Part shown: positions 23,939 to 31,575 of the stretch, piece after piece
Layout of the letters: the number at the start of each line of letters is the position of its first letter
Numbering within the stretch: the first letter of the stretch is position 1
Assembly: GCA_025351825.1 (NCBI GenBank)
Contig: JANXVE010000165.1
Location: 1 to 43,410 of the forward strand
Source of the DNA: Chamaesiphon sp. 341R_metabat_111
Lineage (GTDB): Bacteria > Cyanobacteriota > Cyanobacteriia > Cyanobacteriales > Chamaesiphonaceae
Direction of reading: 5' to 3'
DNA length: 43,410 nt
Notes under the pieces: model-generated
Told to the model about the DNA's origin: nothing
Seen by the model: only the letters and a program-made list of their open reading frames with translations
Databases searched by the model: none
Position numbers and translations under genes: made by a program

Positions 23939-26521
23939 ATGTTAGAAGCATATCGCCAGCATACAGCCGATCGAGCCGCCTTGGGCATTCCCCCATTACC
24001 CCTCGATGCCGAACAAACCAGTGCATTGTGCGAACTATTGAAAAATCCCCCCCCAGGTGAAGCAGCCAATTTACTGGCATTATTGCGAGACAGGGTTCCA
24101 CCTGGAGTAGATCCGGCTGCTTATGTTAAGGCTGGCTTCCTGACTAGCATTACTACGGGTAAAGTTACTTGTCCGCTGATTAACAAGGTTGAGGCGATCG
24201 AATTATTAGGTACGATGTTAGGTGGTTATAACGTGCGATCGCTGATCGACTTGCTGCAATCGGAGAATACCGAACTCGCCACCGCCGCAGTCAAAGCACT
24301 GAGCAAAATCGTCCTCGTTTACGACGCATTTAACGATGTCTGGGAACTCTCTCAGACTAATCCCTATGCCAAACAGGTTATCGACTCCTGGGCGAATGCT
24401 GAATGGTTTACCTCGCGCCCGACATTACCCGAAACGATTACCGTTACTGTCTTTAAAGTTCCAGGCGAAACCAATACCGACGACTTATCCCCCGCAACTG
24501 AAGCTACCAGCCGCCCTGATATTCCCCTCCATGCTCTAGCGATGCTGGAAACCCGTCAGCCAGGGAGTTTAGAATCGATCGCTAAATTGAAGGAACTAGG
24601 ACATCCGATCGCCTATGTGGGCGACGTTATCGGTACGGGTTCCTCCCGCAAATCGGCGATTAATTCCGTCCTTTGGTACATTGGCGCAGATATTCCATGT
24701 GTCCCAAATAAGCGCACGGGCGGTTATATTTTGGGTAGTAAAATCGCGCCGATTTTCTTTAATACTGCCGAAGATTCGGGGAGTCTCCCGATCGAGTGTG
24801 ATATTACCATGCTCGAAACTGGTATGGTGATTACGATCCATCCCTACGCTGGCAAAATTACCAACGCAGCAGGCGAAACCATCTCCACCTTCAACCTCAA
24901 ACCCGACACTATCCTCGATGAAGTTCGCGCTGGCGGTAGAATCCCGCTCCTGATCGGGCGAACCCTCACCGACAAAACCCGCATCGCCTTGGGATTACCC
25001 CCCAGCACCATCTTTACCCGCCCCACTCAACCCACAGATACAGGCAAAGGCTACACCCTCGCCCAAAAAATGGTCGGTAAAGCCTGCGGATTACCTGGCG
25101 TGCGCCCTGGCGTGCCCTGCGAACCATTAATCACCACCGTTGGTTCCCAAGATACCACGGGGCCGATGACTCGCGACGAACTCAAAGAACTCGCCTGTCT
25201 CGGTTTCAGTGCCGATTTAGTGATGCAGAGCTTCTGTCACACCGCCGCCTACCCCAAACCAGTAGACATCCTCACCCACCAAGACTTACCCGACTTCTTC
25301 GCCCAACGCGGCGGCGTAGCCCTCCGCCCTGGCGATGGCATCATCCACTCCTGGCTAAATCGGATGCTCCTCCCCGATACCGTCGGCACGGGCGGCGACT
25401 CCCACACCCGCTTCCCCCTGGGCATTTCCTTCCCCGCAGGCTCCGGTTTAGTCGCCTTCGCCGCCGCTCTGGGTGCGATGCCATTAGATATGCCCGAATC
25501 TGTCTTAGTGTGCTTCACAGGCGAACTCCAGCCAGGAGTCACCCTCCGCGATGTCGTCAATGCGATTCCCTACGTCGCCATGCAAAAAGGCTTGCTCACC
25601 AACGACAAACAAAACAAGCAAAACGTCTTCTCTGGGCGGATTATGGAAATCGAAGGCTTACCAGATCTCAAAGTCGAACAAGCCTTTGAACTCACCGACG
25701 CAACCGCCGAACGTTCCTGCGCTGGCTCCACCATTAAACTCAGCATAGCCACCGTCACCGAATATATCCGCTCCAACGTCGCCCTCCTCAAAAATATGGT
25801 CGCACGCGGTTACGGCGATGCCCGCACCATTTTACGCCGCGTCGCTCAGATGGAAGCTTGGCTGGCTAATCCCATCCTGATGTCCGCCGATGCTGATGCC
25901 GAATACGCCGAAATTATCGAGATCGATCTCAATACTATTACAGAACCGATCGTCGCCGCCCCCAACGATCCTGATAACATCAAACTCCTGAGCGAAGTCG
26001 CAGGCGATAAAATCGATGAAGTCTTCGTCGGCTCCTGCATGACAAATATCGGACACTACCGCGCCACTGCCAAAGTCCTCGACGGCGAACCCGCAGTCAC
26101 CACTCAGCTATGGATTTGTCCCCCCACCCGCATGGATGAGAGCCAACTCAAAGCCGAAGGCATGTATGCCATCTTCGATGCCGCTGGCGCACGGACGGAA
26201 ATGCCAGGGTGCAGTCTCTGTATGGGCAATCAAGCCCGCACTGCTGATAACGCCACGGTGTTCTCGACATCCACCCGCAATTTCAATAACCGGATGGGTA
26301 AAGGTGCCCAAGTCTATCTCGGTTCGGCAGAATTAGCAGCAGTTTGTTCGCTGTTGGGACGGATTCCGACAGTGCCGGAATATCTGGATTTGATGAGTAA
26401 GAAAATCAACCCGTTTGCGGGGGATCTGTATCGTTATCTCAATTTTGATGAGATTGCTGGATTTGAAGATGAGGGGCGCATTGTATCGGTTGATGATGTG
26501 AGAAAGCTAGCCGAAGTCTAA
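23939..26521 (+). CDS. acnB: Aconitate hydratase B
   Basis: An 860-residue AcnB. N-terminal HEAT-like domain (about 1-160), then the swivel domain (about 170-370, with FKVPGETNTDDLSPA and GTGSSRKSAINS), and the catalytic domains. Cluster cysteines are in the final third: SCMTNIGHYRA (about 700) and CSLCMGNQA (about 759-767), plus FCHTAAYPK (about 437). It interconverts citrate and isocitrate via a [4Fe-4S] cluster; many AcnB enzymes also hydrate 2-methylaconitate. In cyanobacteria AcnB feeds isocitrate dehydrogenase and thus 2-oxoglutarate for nitrogen assimilation. The ATG yields the usual start MLEAYRQH. Confidence 0.97.
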   Translation: MLEAYRQHTADRAALGIPPLPLDAEQTSALCELLKNPPPGEAANLLALLRDRVPPGVDPAAYVKAGFLTSITTGKVTCPLINKVEAIELLGTMLGGYNVRSLIDLLQSENTELATAAVKALSKIVLVYDAFNDVWELSQTNPYAKQVIDSWANAEWFTSRPTLPETITVTVFKVPGETNTDDLSPATEATSRPDIPLHALAMLETRQPGSLESIAKLKELGHPIAYVGDVIGTGSSRKSAINSVLWYIGADIPCVPNKRTGGYILGSKIAPIFFNTAEDSGSLPIECDITMLETGMVITIHPYAGKITNAAGETISTFNLKPDTILDEVRAGGRIPLLIGRTLTDKTRIALGLPPSTIFTRPTQPTDTGKGYTLAQKMVGKACGLPGVRPGVPCEPLITTVGSQDTTGPMTRDELKELACLGFSADLVMQSFCHTAAYPKPVDILTHQDLPDFFAQRGGVALRPGDGIIHSWLNRMLLPDTVGTGGDSHTRFPLGISFPAGSGLVAFAAALGAMPLDMPESVLVCFTGELQPGVTLRDVVNAIPYVAMQKGLLTNDKQNKQNVFSGRIMEIEGLPDLKVEQAFELTDATAERSCAGSTIKLSIATVTEYIRSNVALLKNMVARGYGDARTILRRVAQMEAWLANPILMSADADAEYAEIIEIDLNTITEPIVAAPNDPDNIKLLSEVAGDKIDEVFVGSCMTNIGHYRATAKVLDGEPAVTTQLWICPPTRMDESQLKAEGMYAIFDAAGARTEMPGCSLCMGNQARTADNATVFSTSTRNFNNRMGKGAQVYLGSAELAAVCSLLGRIPTVPEYLDLMSKKINPFAGDLYRYLNFDEIAGFEDEGRIVSVDDVRKLAEV

Positions 26522-26535
26522 AAAACATCGCATGG

Positions 26536-26809
26536 AAAATCCCCTCCTCGGAGGGGTGCCCGAAGGGCGGGGCGGGTTGGATCTGCGCTAATTACTAGTT
26601 CTCGATCGATCGCGGGTACACTAAACCTGTACTTAGATGATTCGATCGATGTCAGAACCGAAATTAGATGATTGCGATCGATCTCAGCGGTTAGAATTGG
26701 GGGATTCGATCGAAAGTATGCCGCCTAATCCCAAACATTCGGGTTTTGTGAGTGCGATCAGAGATCTACCCACCCCGCCCGTTGGGCACCCCTCCGAGGA
26801 GGGGATTTC
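26536..26809. repeat. MITE-like element with about 48-bp terminal inverted repeats, copy 1
   Basis: The left end (26537-26584) AAATCCCCTCCTCGGAGGGG...GGCGGGGCGGG...GGATCT is the near-exact complement of the right end (26762-26808) AGATCT...CCCACCCCGCCC...CCCCTCCGAGGAGGGGATTT. Each end is itself a smaller hairpin (CCCCTCC-n-GGAGGGG). The element encodes the start and about the first 54 codons of the DUF559 gene in its right half. A second copy is at 28713-28947. Confidence 0.8.
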
Positions 26810-27182
26810 TCGGAGGGAGATTATTGGGTATGAGGGGTATTTGAAGGAGTTGGCGCGGAAGTTACGGCAGAATATGACTTTGGGTGAGGTGTTGTTGTGG
26901 CAACGCTTGAAGCGGAAGCAGATGCGGGGTTATGATTTTGACAGGCAACGACCGATCGATAGATATATTGTCGATTTTTATTGCAAGGATTTGAAGCTGG
27001 CTATTGAAATTGATGGTAGCAGTCATGATGGCGAAGAGGCAAAGATTAATGATGATATTAGACAGGAACGTTTAGAATCTCTGGGTGTGAGATTTTTAAG
27101 ATTTATGGATGCTGATGTGAAGCGGAATATGGAAATGGTAGTGGATTCGATCGAGCTTTGGATTGATGAATTGAGTCTGTGA
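26649..27182 (+). CDS. DUF559 family (Vsr-like) endonuclease-domain protein with repeat-encoded N-terminus
   Basis: From the ATG at 26649 (MSEPKLDD) the protein has 177 residues. The DUF559 domain covers about 65-177: ELARKLRQNMTLGEVLLWQRL, YDFDRQRPIDRYIVDFYC with the nuclease-type Asp, and LAIEIDGSSHD with the Glu of the D-(E/D)xK-like fold. The N-terminal 60 residues are encoded by the MITE-like element, including DLPTPPVGHPSEEG from its right inverted repeat. The second copy of the element has the same MSE...DSI start but no nuclease. Such proteins are related to Vsr and restriction enzymes; biological role unknown. A start at 26637 is also possible. Confidence 0.8.
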   Translation: MSEPKLDDCDRSQRLELGDSIESMPPNPKHSGFVSAIRDLPTPPVGHPSEEGISRREIIGYEGYLKELARKLRQNMTLGEVLLWQRLKRKQMRGYDFDRQRPIDRYIVDFYCKDLKLAIEIDGSSHDGEEAKINDDIRQERLESLGVRFLRFMDADVKRNMEMVVDSIELWIDELSL

Positions 27183-27289
27183 GTAGTCTCTGATCTAGGA
27201 AACTAAATTTGCGTAATTAGGCTGAAGCATAAAAAGCTTATACTATTTTGTACTCAATAATGTCTGAGTTCAAATTGTGAGTATACACC

Positions 27290-27502
27290 ATGAAAGATCG
27301 CGAAAAAGAAGCTGACCAAGAACGCGCCGCAGCTATACTTGCAGCAGCAGGTGGAGCCGCTGTTGGTGCTGGAGTTTCTACTGTAGGGGGAATGGGATTA
27401 GCAGTAGGTGGTACTGCTGTAGCTATTGGTATGGCTCCCCTTGCTGCTGCGGGAGCAGTAGTTGGATTAGCTGGTTACGCTTTAAGCAAATTGTTCAAGT
27501 AA
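27290..27502 (+). CDS. Small glycine-zipper-like hydrophobic protein
   Basis: A 70-residue protein with a charged N-terminus (MKDREKEADQERAAA) and a long Gly/Ala-rich hydrophobic segment (about 15-64: GGAAVGAGVSTVGGMGLAVGG, MAPLAAAGAVVGLAG) ending LSKLFK. G-x-x-x-G spacing suggests a pair of packed membrane helices, as in glycine-zipper peptides and some bacteriocin-like or pore-forming proteins. No known family recognised. It lies between the DUF559 and HNH genes, has its own terminator and may be independent of them. Confidence 0.55.
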   Translation: MKDREKEADQERAAAILAAAGGAAVGAGVSTVGGMGLAVGGTAVAIGMAPLAAAGAVVGLAGYALSKLFK

Positions 27503-27558
27503 GCAAAGGATATTTTAAATATCTTAAATTGATACACTTTTAGTTTGTATATTCTGCT

Positions 27559-27586
27559 AAATCTCCCTTCAAAAGGGAGATTTTAG
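27559..27586 (+). terminator. Terminator after the glycine-zipper gene
   Basis: AAATCTCCCTT-CAA-AAGGGAGATTT is an 11-bp perfect stem ending in TTTT, 56 nt past the stop at 27502. Confidence 0.7.
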
Positions 27587-27612
27587 TGTAAGTATTTTTT
27601 AAATGTACTCTT

Positions 27613-27969
27613 ATGCCTAAAGATAAACCAAACCCGTTTCAAAAATTAGTACGGGGATGGATTCGAGATAGAATCAATGAAATAAATCAAAAAACACCAA
27701 AGCCTCTTAAAGTAACCAAAATATCTGAACCTAAATCTCGATCTATAATAGAAGACAAGCCTTCACGTTATATTCCTCTATCGATTCGGGTTGATGTTTT
27801 TAGTCGAGATGGTTATAAGTGCGTATTTTGTGGACGTAATTCTAAGGAAGTTACTTTAGAGATCGACTACATTATTCCATTTTCAGGGGGAGGAAGTAAT
27901 AAGAGTGATAATTTACAAACTCTGTGTTTTGACTGTAATCGAGGCAAAGGAGCCAGAAAATTGAAATAG
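27613..27969 (+). CDS. HNH-endonuclease-like protein with a Tyr in place of the catalytic His
   Basis: A 118-residue protein with a basic, disordered N-terminus (about 1-50) and an HNH domain (about 55-115). Zinc-binding pairs are Cys70-Cys73 (YKCVFCG) and Cys105-Cys108 (LCFDCN). The HNH signature reads LEIDYIIP (83-89), where the family normally has LEIDHIIP; the general-base His is Tyr86. Later motif residues (Asn100, Asn109) are kept. It may be an inactive nuclease or DNA-binding protein. It converges on the truncated kinase (ends 28003) within 33 nt. Confidence 0.75.
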   Translation: MPKDKPNPFQKLVRGWIRDRINEINQKTPKPLKVTKISEPKSRSIIEDKPSRYIPLSIRVDVFSRDGYKCVFCGRNSKEVTLEIDYIIPFSGGGSNKSDNLQTLCFDCNRGKGARKLK

Positions 27970-28002
27970 GACGTTTGCAATATTTATCGATCGAGTATTT
28001 AC

Positions 28003-28641
28003 CTAGTTTGTCATCATATGTTCCGAACTACCAATCGCCGTTCCGGTTTTAGCCAACATCGATTGAGTCGCCTGCTTCGCCGCACCAAAATCGACCAATA
28101 CCAAACCACCATCACTGCGCCGCCGAATGATATTGGCTGGTTTGATATCACGATGAATGACTGGTGGTGACTGATGGTGGAGGAAATCTAAGACTGGTAA
28201 TAACGACTCCAGTAACTCACGGATCTTGGTTTGGTTAAAAGTGCCTGCGGTGGCTAATTCCTGCTCCAAATCTTGCCCATCGATAAACTGTTGTACCAGG
28301 TATGGTTGACCATCAACATCAAAGTAGGCGAGGAGTTCGGGAATCTGGCCGTGATTGCCCAATGTCTCTAAATGTTGTGCCTCCTCGTAAAACAGCTTGA
28401 GGGCAATCTGTCTGGTATCGGGATCGTTGTTGTTAAATGCAAACTGTTTGATGACACACAACGGCTGACGGGGTTGGTCTTCATCCACTGCTTTGAAGGT
28501 TTTACCAAACCCACCTTGTCCTAATAGCTTCAGAGCACGATAACGATCTTTGAGCAGGATCTTTGCCCCACAGGACATACAGAAATTGGTAGAGGGGCTA
28601 TTCTCTGGAGCGGGACAGGCGGGATTGATGCAGTAGCTCAT
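28003..28641 (-). pseudogene. Truncated serine/threonine protein kinase
   Basis: The 212-residue frame begins with a four-Cys zinc ribbon (Cys4, 9, 21, 24) and a kinase domain, as in the cyanobacterial family of zinc-ribbon Ser/Thr kinases. It has the Gly-rich loop LGQGGFGKTF (about 40-49), the lysine in CVIKQF, the catalytic loop HRDIKPANI (about 163-171) and DFGAAK (about 184-189). It then ends at GTAIGSSEHMMTN where the family reads GTxIGSxEYMAPEQ, so the activation segment and entire C-lobe are missing. Nothing kinase-like continues in the 33 nt before the HNH gene. The protein, if made, is unlikely to be an active kinase. Confidence 0.8.
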
Positions 28642-28712
28642 AGCTGGGGCGGCTGAGGTGGGAATATTCGTTACTTACAGTTAGTATTCCCATCCCCCAC
28701 CCACAATTCAAT
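28642..28712. other. Short spacer upstream of the kinase remnant
   Basis: This spacer lies between the kinase start codon and the second MITE-like element. It presumably held the kinase promoter. Nothing distinctive is seen in it. Confidence 0.3.
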
Positions 28713-28947
28713 AAAATCCCCTCCACGGAGGGGTGCCTGAAAGGCGGGGTGGGTCAGATCTTCGCTACTCACTTACCAATTCTCGATCGCAAGCACACTC
28801 AATCCATTATTTGACTCTACTTGAAATGTCAGAATTAGAAGACTCGATCGATAGCACTCCATTCAATTTCAACCATTCGGAGGGAGAGAGTGTAAGTGGA
28901 GATCTAACCCACCCCGCTCTACGGGCACCCCTCCGTGGAGGGGATTT
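28713..28947. repeat. MITE-like element, copy 2, without nuclease
   Basis: Left end AAATCCCCTCCACGGAGGGG...GGCGGGGTGGGTCAGATCT and right end AGATCT...CCCACCCCGC...GCACCCCTCCGTGGAGGGGATTT pair as about 48-bp inverted repeats, closely matching copy 1 at 26536-26809. It contains ATGTCAGAATTAGAAGACTCGATC (28826 on), the counterpart of the DUF559 gene start, but a 1-nt difference in the right end shifts frame and no nuclease follows. The remnant frame runs to 28999. Same orientation as copy 1. Confidence 0.8.
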
Positions 28948-29133
28948 ACATGCTAGAGTCGATCGTATGATGACTTTACTAAACATCATTTTTTGGTGAG
29001 ATTCAATTAAAGACTATGAGGAAATCGATCGATTGCCGCTTAACCCTTTTCCAACGGTAGATCGAGCATCTAGGAGAGCAAGTAATGTTTGATATCTAGC
29101 TCTTTACGCAAGGACAAAATAGAATTAGATTGC
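28948..29133. other. Spacer after MITE copy 2
   Basis: This stretch between the element and the gene ending at 29134 has several CGATCG sites. There is no gene or clear terminator. Confidence 0.3.
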
Positions 29134-30417
29134 TTACTCACCGATCGATTGCAATAAAATCAGGGATGAAGCATCTAGCTTGCCGAAATGGATGGACTCA
29201 GCAACATTCCAGTGTTCCAGAGATTTTACCAACCAAGCTACATCTTTGCAACGGGAGGATTCATAATGGTGGAATAGAATTGACAATCTACTCTCTAACA
29301 ATGGTTTAGTCTTAGGACAAATTAAAACAATTTTGAGTAATAAGCCAGTAGTAGCTGCTGCACCGAGATTATTAATAAGATCCATCAACACAAAGTGCTG
29401 TGCTTTAATCGAACTTTCAAGTACTAAATAATTGAGTAAATGTGTACAGATTTTAACTAGAATAACCTCGTCAAGTTGCTGAGAGTTACGATCGACTAAA
29501 ATACCATCAATAGTTTTGCCCAACCGATCGTTAAAACCCCGATTGCCATAGCTGCTGTCTATTCCAGCAACAAGATATTTATAAAGATCTCGTTTAAATG
29601 CTTTAATAGTTGGTTTTGATTGCAGCCGATCGGCAAAGTGGTGGGATAAATCTTGATAGCTACCACCGCTTTCTGCTTTGCCTGCAAATTGAATGAAGGC
29701 TATACCCAAATCTTTACTCGGTAATAAAGTGGGATTGGCAATTCGAGGCAGATTCTTGGCAGCATCGCGCCCGACTTGCGCCTTGATCCGAGATCTTCGC
29801 ACCTGATAGGTAAAGTACTGCGATAACTCAGCTTCTTGTCGATCTTGTAAATTGTGTTGAATCCGTTCGACTGTTTGAATATTTTCTAGAGTGCGTTCGA
29901 CTGAGACTAAATAGTGTTCGTATAGGTAAGGATAACGGGTAATTAATTTACCAAGTGGTTCTAGTTCGATCGCATCTCTGTTTAAAACCTGACCACCAAT
30001 TGCAGTATTCAATCGATGTAGAATCTGATAATCATTGCTGCCTAAATATATTTTTAATAGTTGACGCAGCCGTCGCGAAATTTTAGAGTATTTACCTGGA
30101 AGTGGATCGGGATTGGCTAGAATGGAAATAATTCTATCGATTGACTTATCTCCAGATGGCTGTAGTTGCCAGTGACCGATTAAAATATGGCAGCAGCGGT
30201 TAATAACTAGGGAGAAACTCTGTTCGGCAGTACTTTCAGAAGCTAGTTTCTCGATCGTTGCCCAAATTCGACTGTCGTCGTAACTAACACCCTCAATAAA
30301 TAGGCTCCGAAATCTTTCGAGCAATTGTTCTGGTGTCTCAGTTTTAATCAGACGTTGAAAATGCTCGTAAATTACTTGTTCGATACCACTACCGATCTTT
30401 TTTCCAACTGCAAACAT
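29134..30417 (-). CDS. Conserved helical protein of unknown function
   Basis: I do not recognise this 427-residue protein. It is soluble and helical throughout, with repeated patterns of Leu/Ile and charged residues (for example about 90-150 and 330-425), and no membrane segment, P-loop or metal motif. The first 25 residues (MFAVGKKIGSGIEQVIYEHFQRLI) are amphipathic. The middle has a short basic stretch (YQVRRSRIKAQVGRDAAKNLPR, about 200-221). Base composition and CGATCG use are like its neighbours, so it is probably native. It stands alone; upstream is a 279-nt gap shared with the divergent hydrolase gene. Confidence 0.55.
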   Translation of the reverse strand: MFAVGKKIGSGIEQVIYEHFQRLIKTETPEQLLERFRSLFIEGVSYDDSRIWATIEKLASESTAEQSFSLVINRCCHILIGHWQLQPSGDKSIDRIISILANPDPLPGKYSKISRRLRQLLKIYLGSNDYQILHRLNTAIGGQVLNRDAIELEPLGKLITRYPYLYEHYLVSVERTLENIQTVERIQHNLQDRQEAELSQYFTYQVRRSRIKAQVGRDAAKNLPRIANPTLLPSKDLGIAFIQFAGKAESGGSYQDLSHHFADRLQSKPTIKAFKRDLYKYLVAGIDSSYGNRGFNDRLGKTIDGILVDRNSQQLDEVILVKICTHLLNYLVLESSIKAQHFVLMDLINNLGAAATTGLLLKIVLICPKTKPLLESRLSILFHHYESSRCKDVAWLVKSLEHWNVAESIHFGKLDASSLILLQSIGE

Positions 30418-30696
30418 AGTCTCGTCTCTGTCGTGATTATCCGTAAATTGTTACTGCAAGTCTTGAGTGTAACTACCGTTCGTAGTCGAGATTTTTATCA
30501 CTCGATCGAAACTGACATGCACACTCCAAGCTGAAGTAGTTGGTGCGCTAAATCGCAAATTTAGCCATGTAGCTTGAGACAGCTCTTCCTACTATGCCCA
30601 CGATCTCATCTCAATCTGTCATTTTTGGAAATTTTGACTTTATGTCGGTACCGATCGATGATAATTTAAGCTGATAAACAGGGAAAAGTGCGAGTA

Positions 30697-31452
30697 ATGG
30701 CTCAAGTGCAATTAAATACCGTCCAACTGGGAGATCGTGGTCATCCCCTTGTTATGCTTCACGGCTGGGGGCAAAATCTCCAATCCCTGCAACCAATGGC
30801 AGAATTGCTGGCAACTCGAAGCCAGGTGCATGTTATCGATTTACCTGGCTTTGGCAAGTCGCCACCACCGCCAGAAGATTGGGATACGGCTCAGTATGCC
30901 GATCGAATTTACCAGTACTTGACAGAAAAAGGGATCGAATCAGCGGATATGCTGGGACACTCCTTCGGGGGCAGAGTCTCGCTGCGGTTGGCACATAAAC
31001 ATCCTGGCAAAGTTCGATCGATTACCTTAATTAATTCAGGTGGTTTGCAACGAACTAGCACACTCAAACAATCCCTCCGCCGTCAGTGGGTGCGGAACAT
31101 GCGAAATGCCTTCAAACTCTCGCCAATTAATCGGGATAAGCTGCTGACTTGGCATAGTCAAAAATACGGTTCCCGCGACTATCTCAATGCGGGAGTACTC
31201 CAAGGTACTTTAGTTAAAACTGTCAGCGAAGATTTGACTGAACTGGCTCGGCAAATTCCGCTACCAGCTTTGCTGCTGTGGGGTGAGGCGGATACTGAGA
31301 CTCCGGTAGAGATGGGTCATCGTTATCATAGTTTGTTAGCCAATTCGGAGCTAATTACGATTCCCAATCGCGATCACTTTATGTTCCAGGCAGAGGGATC
31401 TCATCTTTGCTCCTATTATGTGGATAAGTTTTTGACTAAACTATCGAATTGA
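30697..31452 (+). CDS. Alpha/beta-fold hydrolase
   Basis: 251 residues from the ATG at 30697; a GTG 9 nt upstream is also possible. Alpha/beta-hydrolase features: LHGWGQNLQS oxyanion region (about 21-30), DLPGFGKS (about 48-55), nucleophile elbow GHSFGG with Ser89, Asp199 in GEADTETP and His227 in NRDHFMF. It has no signal peptide and no lid signature that fixes the substrate; esterase, lipase-like or haloperoxidase-like roles are open. It lies 123 nt upstream of the Mur ligase gene on the same strand and may be co-transcribed, although a repeat (GGGTGGGCGGGTTT/AAACCCGCCC) sits between. Confidence 0.85.
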   Translation: MAQVQLNTVQLGDRGHPLVMLHGWGQNLQSLQPMAELLATRSQVHVIDLPGFGKSPPPPEDWDTAQYADRIYQYLTEKGIESADMLGHSFGGRVSLRLAHKHPGKVRSITLINSGGLQRTSTLKQSLRRQWVRNMRNAFKLSPINRDKLLTWHSQKYGSRDYLNAGVLQGTLVKTVSEDLTELARQIPLPALLLWGEADTETPVEMGHRYHSLLANSELITIPNRDHFMFQAEGSHLCSYYVDKFLTKLSN

Positions 31453-31463
31453 ATTAGCTAAAT

Positions 31464-31530
31464 GTAGGGTGGGCGGGTTTGTTTGAAGATCTCTGTAAAA
31501 ACTAAGACTACTGGCATAAACCCGCCCATA
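31464..31530. repeat. GGGCGGGTTT...AAACCCGCCC inverted repeat
   Basis: GGGTGGGCGGGTTTG and CATAAACCCGCCCATAC form an inverted repeat around a 30-nt loop, just after the hydrolase stop. It overlaps a weak TTG start of the Mur ligase frame, one reason for preferring the downstream ATG. Confidence 0.6.
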
Positions 31531-31575
31531 CAGATTCTAGATTTTACAGATCCCAAAATTCTCACGATATTGCCA

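Noticed and set aside
26536-28947. Insertion sequence with transposase
   Set aside because: No DDE, serine or tyrosine recombinase, or HUH motif is encoded; only nuclease-like proteins without transposase features.
28733-28999. 88-residue ORF in MITE copy 2
   Set aside because: It is a frame-shifted remnant of the DUF559 gene start inside a repeat; described with the repeat.
31483-31575. TTG-initiated extension of the Mur ligase
   Set aside because: It passes through an inverted repeat and lacks conservation-like features; the ATG at 31576 directly precedes the first membrane segment.
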